A stretch of DNA of 64,000 nucleotides, from NCBI GenBank assembly GCA_910586225.1, contig CAJUIL010000006.1, positions 62,001 to 126,000 on the forward strand. The letters are read 5' to 3'. Within the stretch, counting starts at the first letter, position 1. The number at the start of each line of letters is the position of its first letter. The position numbers were made by a program, and so were the translations under genes. This document shows positions 58,263 through 64,000 of this stretch, one piece after another. The notes beneath the pieces are model-generated. The model was not told where the DNA came from and did not search any database. It was given only the letters and a program-made list of their open reading frames with translations. The DNA comes from an uncultured Eubacterium sp. (lineage in GTDB: Bacteria; Bacillota; Clostridia; Lachnospirales; Lachnospiraceae).

Positions 58263-59363
58263 ATGATTAGAGGAATGGATATTTCTTCTCTGGCAGAGGT
58301 GGAACAGTGCGGCGGGAAGTTTTTTGACGGCGGCAGGGAAATGGATTTGCTGCAGATCTTAAAAAGCTATGGCGTCAATTACATAAGGCTTAGGCTCTGG
58401 AACGACCCGTATGCAGAGGACGGCAGCCCGTACGGCGCGGGCTGCAGCGATTTTGGGACGACGCTTTCGCTGGCAAAGCGCGCGCTGTTACAGGGCTTTG
58501 GATTTTTACTGGATCTTCATTATAGTGATTTCTGGGCGGATCCTGGCAAGCAGACAGTGCCGAAGGCCTGGCGCGGCCTGGATGCGCAAGGTCTGGAACA
58601 GGCGGTTTACGATTTTACAAAAAGGACGCTGGAGGATTTTCGTGCGGCAGGAGCAATGCCGACGATGGTGGCTGTCGGCAATGAGCTGAGTAATGGGCTG
58701 CTGTGGCCGTATGGAAAGACGCCGCATTATAATACGATCGCAAGTCTTGTGAGCGCAGGCATCCGTGCAGTCCGAGACGTGGACGGGGCGCTGTCCGTGA
58801 TGCTCCATCTGGACAATGGCGGCGACAACGATCTGTACCGCAGATGGTTTGACAACTATTTTGCAAACGGCGGCGAGGATTTTGAATGGATCGGGCTGTC
58901 TTATTATCCGTTCTGGCACGGGAACTTGGCGGCGCTGGAAGCCAATATGCAGGATATTGCAGTCCGTTATAAAAAGGATCTGATTGTGGCGGAGGTATCC
59001 ATGGGCTTTACGATGGACGATTATCAGGAATATGAGGGGCTTTGCGACGCGCAGCGCAAGGGCTATGCTACAAAGCCAGAGTTGACCGCGGGGCTGGATT
59101 ATCCAATGACCAAACAGGGGCAGGCGGATTTTATGTATGACCTGATGACGCGTATCCGTAAGGTACCGCAGCAGCGCGGCAAAGGATTTTTCTATTGGGA
59201 GCCGGCATGGCTTCCGCGGCACGGCAGCGAATGGGCGACTGCGGCTGGGCGGGAATATATCGGTGAACCGGGCAAGGGCGGGAATGAATGGGCGAACCAG
59301 GCGCTATTTGATTATGAAGGAAATGCGCTTCCGGCGCTTGGGGTGATTCGGGATTTTTGTTAG
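58263..59363 (+). CDS. GH53 endo-beta-1,4-galactanase, apparently intracellular
   Basis: 366 residues from ATG 58263, which has GGAGA seven bases upstream; the ATG at 58242 has no site. GH53 barrel: MIRGMDISSLAEVEQCGGKF, VNYIRLRLWNDPY, LLDLHYSDFWADPGKQ, acid Glu 141 in MVAVGNELSNG and nucleophile Glu 244 in LIVAEVSMGFT. It cuts beta-1,4-galactan. Unlike most GH53 enzymes, it has no signal peptide, so it probably degrades imported oligosaccharides. No sugar transporter is encoded in the locus, so uptake must be encoded elsewhere. A hairpin follows at 59384. Confidence 0.93.
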   Translation: MIRGMDISSLAEVEQCGGKFFDGGREMDLLQILKSYGVNYIRLRLWNDPYAEDGSPYGAGCSDFGTTLSLAKRALLQGFGFLLDLHYSDFWADPGKQTVPKAWRGLDAQGLEQAVYDFTKRTLEDFRAAGAMPTMVAVGNELSNGLLWPYGKTPHYNTIASLVSAGIRAVRDVDGALSVMLHLDNGGDNDLYRRWFDNYFANGGEDFEWIGLSYYPFWHGNLAALEANMQDIAVRYKKDLIVAEVSMGFTMDDYQEYEGLCDAQRKGYATKPELTAGLDYPMTKQGQADFMYDLMTRIRKVPQQRGKGFFYWEPAWLPRHGSEWATAAGREYIGEPGKGGNEWANQALFDYEGNALPALGVIRDFC

Positions 59364-59383
59364 GGTGAAAAGATGTATGTAAG

Positions 59384-59424
59384 AAAGGCTTCCGGCACAT
59401 TTTGGTATGTGTGTGGGAGCCTTT
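59384..59424 (+). terminator. Hairpin after the GH53 gene
   Basis: AAAGGCTTCCGGCACAT pairs with ATGTGTGTGGGAGCCTTT, with some G-T pairs and a bulge, followed by GGCGG with no T-run. 59425-59662 holds nothing I can support. Confidence 0.55.
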
Positions 59425-59662
59425 GGCGGTTATTTATGGCGATCTGGCTGCAGCTTTTATCAGCAGGATGTTTGTAGATGGAGCCGAATCATTGGATATG
59501 GATGGGCAGCAGGGATAAAAAGCGTGTTTCCAATTCTGTTTTTTACATTGTGGGAATCATTTTTTAAAAGCATCTATGTTTTTTCTGTTTCTGGAAGTTG
59601 TATCTTTTATACACAGCCAACATATTCCAGCCCGTTATAAAAACCACAGATAAAAACAGTAA

Positions 59663-59690
59663 CTTGCAATTTAAGTCATATCTGATATAA
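59663..59690 (+). promoter_or_regulatory. Promoter, TTGCAA-16-TATAAT
   Basis: TTGCAA at 59663-59668, perfect TATAAT at 59685-59690, spacer 16. Transcription would begin near 59697, just before the AAGGAAGG ribosome site at 59701. Confidence 0.7.
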
Positions 59691-59730
59691 TTATAGAAAA
59701 AAGGAAGGTGAAAGTAAGACAGAAAAAGAA

Positions 59731-59898
59731 ATGATGCAAAGAAATATAGAGGAATTTGAAAGACTGCAGGATTATATGGAGTCGTGTGATAAAGACTCGG
59801 AAACATATAAAAAAATGAAACGCCGTTATATAGCTTTAAAAGTTATATTAACATCATCTGGTATTAATCTTACAGAAATTGATTATATAAAAGAGTAG
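59731..59898 (+). CDS. Small protein of a repeated family (55 residues; ancestral start probably at 59716)
   Basis: From ATG 59731 the product is MMQRNIEEFERLQDYMESCD... ending YIALKVILTSSGINLTEID YIKE. The ribosome site AAGGAAGGTG (59701-59710) is placed for codon 59716, which is AAG followed by ACA GAA; the paralogue at 31090 begins ATG ACT GAA. So the original start was probably ATG at 59716, now AAG, and translation from 59731 would be weak. Helical, charged, no signal. Family unknown to me. A TnpB remnant begins 13 bp downstream, which suggests a link to mobile DNA. Confidence 0.65.
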   Translation: MMQRNIEEFERLQDYMESCDKDSETYKKMKRRYIALKVILTSSGINLTEIDYIKE

Positions 59899-59911
59899 AA
59901 TTAGGTGGCAG

Positions 59912-60120
59912 GTAAAGAACCACCATCATCTGGAAAGATCCATTTCAGACGTTTCATGGTACGGGCCGTCAAGACAGCTGGAGTATAAGGCAAAGAGGGC
60001 ACATTCTATGCCGGCAGCCTGATATGCTCAACTTGTTGGAATCAAAATCCAGAAACAAAGAAATTATGTGTCAGGAAATGGAACTGTCCTGTTTGTGAAA
60101 ATTACACAATTAAACTATAA
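59912..60120 (+). pseudogene. tnpB: Remnant of an IS200/IS605-type TnpB (zinc-ribbon end)
   Basis: Translated with one frameshift, the DNA gives VKNHHHLERSISDVSWYGPS, RQLEYKAKRAHS, then ICSTCWNQNPETKKLCVRKW and NCPVCENYTIKL. The order SISDVSW - RQLEYKA - CSxCG - NPETKxLxVRxWxCPxC is the conserved C-terminal part of TnpB (RuvC end and zinc ribbon). One Gly of the first CxxCG is changed to Trp, internal residues before the ribbon are lost and a stop interrupts at about 60020. Upstream parts of TnpB are absent. It is therefore a nonfunctional scar of an insertion. Confidence 0.82.
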
Positions 60121-60215
60121 AAAAATTGGATATATAACACAAAATGCATTTTAGGGGATAGACAGCAGGAAGATTTTATAGTAATATTTATACAGAAATA
60201 AGGGAAGCACATTAC

Positions 60216-60242
60216 AGATTGTTACTTTAAGCAGGCAAAACT
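60216..60242 (+). promoter_or_regulatory. Ribonucleic antiterminator (RAT) site upstream of licT-type gene
   Basis: AGATTGTTACTTTAAGCAGGCAAAACT-like 27-mer at 60216-60242; key parts are GATTGTTACT and GCAGGCAAAAC. It matches the RAT targets of the BglG/LicT family and precedes the antiterminator gene by 206 bp. The expected overlapping terminator is not obvious; a T-run follows AACGGGC at about 60290. 60121-60447 has no gene. Confidence 0.8.
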
Positions 60243-60447
60243 GGATTGTACTCACAGAAACACAAGGATACAATAGATTATCGAACGGGCTTTTTAAAGA
60301 CGGGAGATAATATTGGATCGTCCAAGTGGCTTTTGAGTATGATGCAGTTATTTTTTTGCTTATTATTCTGCAATGGCCGCAAAGGGGAGAAAAGGGTACT
60401 GCAAACACCGCAGCTGTGGACAATAACAGAAGAAGGATGGTGCAGGT

Positions 60448-61290
60448 ATGAAAATCGTAAAGGTTATTAACAACAATGTCGTCAGTTCGGTAGACGATAA
60501 GGAGTGTGAGCTTATCATACTCGGCAGGGGAATTGGTTTTCAGAAAAACAGCGGGGATGAGATTGAAGAGGACAGGATTGAAAAGGTGTTTCAGCTGTCG
60601 AGTGCGGCAAATAGCCAGTTTGAAAGTTTGGTGAAGGAGATTCCGTATGAATATATTAAGTATACGGATGAGATTGTTAAGGAGGCCGCAGAGGTTATTG
60701 GCAGAAGTCTGAACCGAAATATCTATATTACGCTGACGGACCATCTGCATTTTGCGGTTGAGCGTTATCGGAAGAATATTGTGTTTCAAAATGCCCTGTT
60801 ATGGGAGATTAAAAAGTTTTACAGTAGGGAATATGCGATCGGACTTCATGCGGTTGAGATGATCAAGGAAAAAGAGGGGATCGAGCTGTCGGCGGATGAG
60901 GCTGCGTTTATTGCGCTTCATATTGTAAATGCCGAGATGGATGCGGATATGACCAAGACGGCGGATATTCCGGGGATGCTCAGGGATATGATCAATATTG
61001 TCAAGTATTCGTTCCATGTTACACTGGATGAGGATAGTCTTTGTTATGAACGGTTTGTGACGCATTTGAAATTTTTTATCCAGCGGGCGATCGAGCAGTC
61101 GTATTATCCGTCGGAGGACTGCGAGTTTTACAATGTATACCGGAAGAAATATCCGAAGGCTTATGCCTGTGCAAGGAAAATACGTACTTATATGGAAGAG
61201 AAAACTGGAAACTCGGTAACCGATGAAGAGATGATGTATCTGACCGTGCATATTTCCAGAGTCATTGATAAAAACGATACAGAACAGTAA
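60448..61290 (+). CDS. BglG/LicT-family transcriptional antiterminator
   Basis: 280 residues. The N-terminal RNA-binding CAT domain (MKIVKVINNNVVSSVDDKEC... LGRGIGFQK) is followed by two PRD regulatory domains. PRD1 has LTDHLHFAVERYR and AVEMIKEKEGIELSADEAAF ... ALHIVNAE. PRD2 has YPSEDCEFYNVYRKKYPKAY and MMYLTVHISRVID. Phosphorylation of PRD His residues by the PTS controls dimerisation and binding to the RAT site at 60216. It sits upstream of the beta-glucoside EII genes it should regulate. Start codon ATG 60448 with a weak GGATGGTG site. Confidence 0.93.
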   Translation: MKIVKVINNNVVSSVDDKECELIILGRGIGFQKNSGDEIEEDRIEKVFQLSSAANSQFESLVKEIPYEYIKYTDEIVKEAAEVIGRSLNRNIYITLTDHLHFAVERYRKNIVFQNALLWEIKKFYSREYAIGLHAVEMIKEKEGIELSADEAAFIALHIVNAEMDADMTKTADIPGMLRDMINIVKYSFHVTLDEDSLCYERFVTHLKFFIQRAIEQSYYPSEDCEFYNVYRKKYPKAYACARKIRTYMEEKTGNSVTDEEMMYLTVHISRVIDKNDTEQ

Positions 61291-61377
61291 ATGTTGGATG
61301 ATAGAAGTGAGAGATAGGAAAATAATGTGTAAGCGCGCGCACATTTATAAATAAGAAAAAGTAAGGAGAGATGAAAT

Positions 61378-61662
61378 ATGGCAATGGATTATGTTGATGT
61401 GTCGAAAAAGATCATCAGCGCAGTTGGCGGAGCGGATAATATTTCCTCGGCGACGCACTGTATGACAAGGCTGCGTCTGACCTTAAAGGATCAGGCAATG
61501 GCGAACGACGGCAAGGTCGAAGGCATCAAGGGAGTTAAGAGTGTTATTAAGCAGGGTGGTCAGTATCAGATCGTTATCGGCAACGAGGTATCGAACCTGT
61601 TTAAGGAATTTTCCAAAATGGGCAAATTTACCGATGACGGTGGGGACGGCTCCAAAGGCTGA
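61378..61662 (+). CDS. PTS beta-glucoside EIIB domain, separated from EIICA by a frameshift
   Basis: 94 residues; AAGGAGAG before ATG 61378. EIIB motif with phosphorylated Cys in SSATHCMTRLRLTLKD (Cys about residue 27), then GVKSVIKQGGQYQIVIGNEV. It ends with stop TGA at 61660 in the linker that normally joins IIB to IIC. The following 584-codon frame continues the same protein in the +1 frame and overlaps back to 61541. In most relatives IIB, IIC and IIA are one chain of about 620 residues. The break may be a sequencing or assembly error, a real mutation, or a programmed or coupled start. The run GGTGGGGAC at 61639 is a likely indel site. Confidence 0.85.
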   Translation: MAMDYVDVSKKIISAVGGADNISSATHCMTRLRLTLKDQAMANDGKVEGIKGVKSVIKQGGQYQIVIGNEVSNLFKEFSKMGKFTDDGGDGSKG

Positions 61663-63295
61663 AGGGCCGATCATCCAAAGGCTGTTCGGCTTTGTGGCTG
61701 GCTGTCTTACGCCAATGCTTCCGGCGATGCTTGGCACAGGTATGTTAAAGGTAGTATTGACCTTGCTTACGACATTAAACATCGTATCTGCGACAGATGC
61801 TACTTATCAGATTTTTTATTCCATCGCAGACGGATTCTTTTATTTTCTGCCGATCTTCCTTGGATGGTCGATCGCTAAGAAGGTTAACGGTAATGCCCCG
61901 CTGTATATGGCGGTCGGTGCGCTGCTGTGCTATCCGGATCTGGTAGCGATGATGGGCGGGACACTGGAGAGCGCGACGGAGTATGGTGAGTTTCTTGGTA
62001 TGGGATGTACCTATTTGTTTGGCGTCGTGCCTGTGATCGAGACGACTTATACGTCTTCCGTAGTGCCGATGCTCTTGATGGCACCGCTGATGAAGTGGGC
62101 GGAGGATTTTGCGGATCGGATTTCTCCGAATGTGTTAAAGGCGTTTTTAAAGCCGCATCTCTTTTTCCTGATCTGTACGCCGGTCGTTATGATTGTGCTT
62201 GGGCCGATCGGAGGAGTTATCGGAAATGTAATGGCAGCAGCGTTTAATACGTTGTATGGCAAGGTGCCTTGGCTGACGGTCGGACTGTTGTCTGCGCTGA
62301 TGCCGTTTATTGTTATGACGGGTATGCATTATGCATTGATTCCGCTATTTATGAATAATATTGCAACGTTAGGCTATGATGTTGTTGTGCTTGTAACGAT
62401 GTTTTGCTCCAATATCTGTCAGGGCGGCGCGGCGTTTGGCGTAGCGGCAAAGACAAAGGATGTGGAGACACGTTCCGAAGGGATTGCCTGCGGTATCTCG
62501 GCTGCGGTAGCGGGTGTTACGGAGCCGGCTTTGTATGGGATCAACCTGCGCTATATGAAGCCGATGATCGGCGCGGTTGCCGGCGCTGGAGTTGCTGGAT
62601 TGCTTGCGGGCATTATGGGCGTCAGAGGCTATACGATGGGCGGTTCGCCGTCATTTCTTTCACTGATCACGTTTATCGGCGGCGACAGCCCTTATCATAG
62701 TGTGATCTGGGGAGCGGTCTGTGGTGTGCTGGGTCTTGTGATTTCGTTTGCGGTCAGCTTTGTGCTGTTTCAAGACCCGCAGAAGCAGTCTGCAGATACG
62801 GCGGGTGCGTCTGTAGGCGCTGCGTCAGCGGCGGTGTTGTCAGATGAGACGGTGGCTTCTCCTGTGAATGGTGAAGTAAAGCCGCTGAGTGAGGTAGAGG
62901 ATGACGCGTTTTCGTCTGGAGCGCTTGGACAGGGGATTGCACTTGTTCCGTCTGAAGGGAAGGTATATGCTCCGGTGGATGGCGAGGTGACGACCTTTTT
63001 CCCGACTGGGCACGCGATTGGTTTGCTTAGCGACGGCGGAGCAGAAATATTGATCCATGTGGGCATGGATACGGTAAAGCTGGATGGACGGGGATTTACA
63101 CCGCGTGTATCGCAGGGAAGCCGTGTGAAAAAAGGTGATCTGCTGCTGGAGTTTGACTTGGAGCTGATCCAAAAAGAAGGGTATTCTACGGTGACACCGA
63201 TGATCGTAACCAATACCGATGATTATACGGCGGTAGAACCTGTGCGTGCAAGGTCGCTCCATACGGGCGATGCGGCCATTCGGATCCAGAAATAA
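61634..63295 (+). CDS. PTS beta-glucoside EIICA protein
   Basis: 553 residues if started at ATG 61634, which overlaps the EIIB stop; the frame is open from 61541. IIC transport domain with ten hydrophobic segments (GFVAGCLTPMLPAMLGTGML, MTGMHYALIPLFMNN, GVTEPALYGINLRYMKP). IIA domain at the C-terminus: VPSEGKVYAPVDGEV, phosphorylated His in EILIHVGMDTVKL, ending VEPVRARSLH. It takes up and phosphorylates a beta-glucoside such as salicin, arbutin or cellobiose. The upstream LicT and downstream GH1 fit this. Whether it is translated from 61634 or by frameshift from EIIB is open. Confidence 0.88.
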   Translation: MTVGTAPKAEGPIIQRLFGFVAGCLTPMLPAMLGTGMLKVVLTLLTTLNIVSATDATYQIFYSIADGFFYFLPIFLGWSIAKKVNGNAPLYMAVGALLCYPDLVAMMGGTLESATEYGEFLGMGCTYLFGVVPVIETTYTSSVVPMLLMAPLMKWAEDFADRISPNVLKAFLKPHLFFLICTPVVMIVLGPIGGVIGNVMAAAFNTLYGKVPWLTVGLLSALMPFIVMTGMHYALIPLFMNNIATLGYDVVVLVTMFCSNICQGGAAFGVAAKTKDVETRSEGIACGISAAVAGVTEPALYGINLRYMKPMIGAVAGAGVAGLLAGIMGVRGYTMGGSPSFLSLITFIGGDSPYHSVIWGAVCGVLGLVISFAVSFVLFQDPQKQSADTAGASVGAASAAVLSDETVASPVNGEVKPLSEVEDDAFSSGALGQGIALVPSEGKVYAPVDGEVTTFFPTGHAIGLLSDGGAEILIHVGMDTVKLDGRGFTPRVSQGSRVKKGDLLLEFDLELIQKEGYSTVTPMIVTNTDDYTAVEPVRARSLHTGDAAIRIQK

Positions 63296-63407
63296 ACCAG
63301 AAATAAAAGTCTGGAAAAATAAGGGAAACAAGGTTAAAATAAGTTATAATTCGTTTTTTAAGATAAAAGGATAAAAAGATAAAAGGCAAGAAAGGATGGA
63401 AAAGATA

Positions 63408-64000
63408 ATGAAAGCTTTTCGAGAGGATTTTTTGTGGGGCGGCGCAGTAGCGGCCAACCAGTATGAGGGTGCCTGGGATGTGGATGGAAAGGGTGCTTCT
63501 GTATCAGATATGTGTACAAACGGCACACATACGACGCCAAAACGCATTACGGCTGTGATCGAACCGGATACGTTATATCCGAGTCATGAGGCGATTGATT
63601 TTTATCATCATTATAAGGAAGATATTGCGCTGTTCGCACAGATGGGATTTAAAACGTTCCGCCTGTCGATCGCGTGGACGAGGATTTTTCCGACCGGAAT
63701 GGAGACGGAGCCAAATGAGGCGGGACTCCAGTTTTATGACAACGTATTTGATGAGTGTAAAAAGTATGGGATCGAGCCGCTTGTTACGATTTCCCATTAT
63801 GAGATGCCTTATGCGCTTGTTGAAAAATACAATGGCTGGGAAGGCCGGGAATGCGTGGATCTGTTTGTACGCTATTGTGAGGTGATCTTTCAACGGTATG
63901 CGGGAAAGGTCAAATACTGGCTGACGTTCAACGAGATCAATTCCGGGACGATGCCTTTGGGCAATGTCCTCTCGTTAGGCACGGTCAGAGGGTATACCGG
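63408..64000 (+). CDS. GH1 6-phospho-beta-glucosidase, 3' partial
   Basis: Begins ATG 63408 (an ATG at 63396 has no spacer to its ribosome site) and runs off the window at codon 197. Starts MKAFREDFLWGGAVAANQYE; further GH1 marks are SIAWTRIFPTG, HYEMPYALVEKYNGW and the acid/base Glu in WLTFNEINSG. It hydrolyses the phosphorylated beta-glucoside delivered by the EIIBCA system. The N-terminal DVDGKGASVSDMCTNG is typical of the phospho-glucosidase subgroup. No RAT or terminator is obvious between the EII gene and this start. Confidence 0.92.
   Translation, partial: MKAFREDFLWGGAVAANQYEGAWDVDGKGASVSDMCTNGTHTTPKRITAVIEPDTLYPSHEAIDFYHHYKEDIALFAQMGFKTFRLSIAWTRIFPTGMETEPNEAGLQFYDNVFDECKKYGIEPLVTISHYEMPYALVEKYNGWEGRECVDLFVRYCEVIFQRYAGKVKYWLTFNEINSGTMPLGNVLSLGTVRGYT

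Noticed and set aside
59407..59640. 77-codon frame after the GH53 gene
   Set aside because: Begins in the hairpin region, no ribosome site, random-looking Trp/Cys/Phe-rich product.
1..64000. CRISPR arrays, tRNA or rRNA genes, plasmid or phage origins, att sites
   Set aside because: Looked for regular repeats, cloverleaf and TTCGANTC arms, and integrase genes; nothing beyond ssrA and the TnpB remnant was found.

Overview
The window reads as chromosomal DNA of an anaerobic, spore-forming Firmicute, most likely a gut Lachnospiraceae relative. That placement is an inference. It rests on a SpoIIR gene, a one-piece tmRNA with tag ANDNLAYAA, strong GGAGG ribosome sites, hybrid histidine kinases, galactan and beta-glucoside sugar loci, and DUF4179, DUF4190 and DUF4358 genes typical of that group. 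No tRNA, rRNA, CRISPR array or intact mobile element was seen.

Layout. 1-5 kb: two hybrid sensor kinases and an orphan sugar-binding lipoprotein. 5-8 kb: a hemerythrin-CheX-like protein and an ECF sigma factor with a DUF4179 partner. 8-13.8 kb: a NatAB-like exporter, then a leftward MoxR AAA ATPase / metallopeptidase-VWA pair preceded by a previously unlisted 35-codon ORF. 13.9-14.3 kb: ssrA (tmRNA). 14.5-21.1 kb: a 1740-residue secreted M60 metallopeptidase with a dockerin-like module, followed by a secreted protein with a cohesin-like N-terminus. 21.2-24.8 kb: a metal ABC ATPase and permease, then a BlaI/BlaR1-like pair with two operators. 25-29.7 kb: an ECF sigma factor and an ABC-2 exporter operon. 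30-41 kb: spoIIR, a nucleotidyltransferase and UDP-sugar dehydrogenase, a DUF4190 repeat protein, ileS, glycogen phosphorylase and a methyltransferase. 41-43.6 kb: a leftward glycogen-debranching enzyme and a small unlisted gene. 44-49 kb: a taurine/nitrate-type ABC importer with its own LacI-type regulator and two cre-like operators exactly 100 bp apart, then an AEC transporter. 49-52.4 kb: DUF4358, DHHW and FAD proteins. 52.4-59.4 kb: a galactan locus (GH42, LacI regulator, unknown 612-residue enzyme-like protein, zinc ribbon, GH53), with two matching operators just downstream of two promoters. 59.4-64 kb: decayed mobile DNA, then a LicT-type beta-glucoside PTS locus ending in a truncated GH1 gene.

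The most noteworthy points are: the dockerin/cohesin-like neighbour pair; a duplicated zincin-like motif in the VWA protein, with one copy lacking the catalytic Glu; a family of roughly 60-residue small proteins present twice, one copy degraded at 31.0 kb and one at 59.7 kb with an apparent ATG-to-AAG start change; a TnpB zinc-ribbon remnant beside the second copy; the compact LacI regulon of the galactan locus; and a frameshift separating EIIB from EIICA of the beta-glucoside PTS. All functional statements come from reading motifs by eye, and no database search was run.
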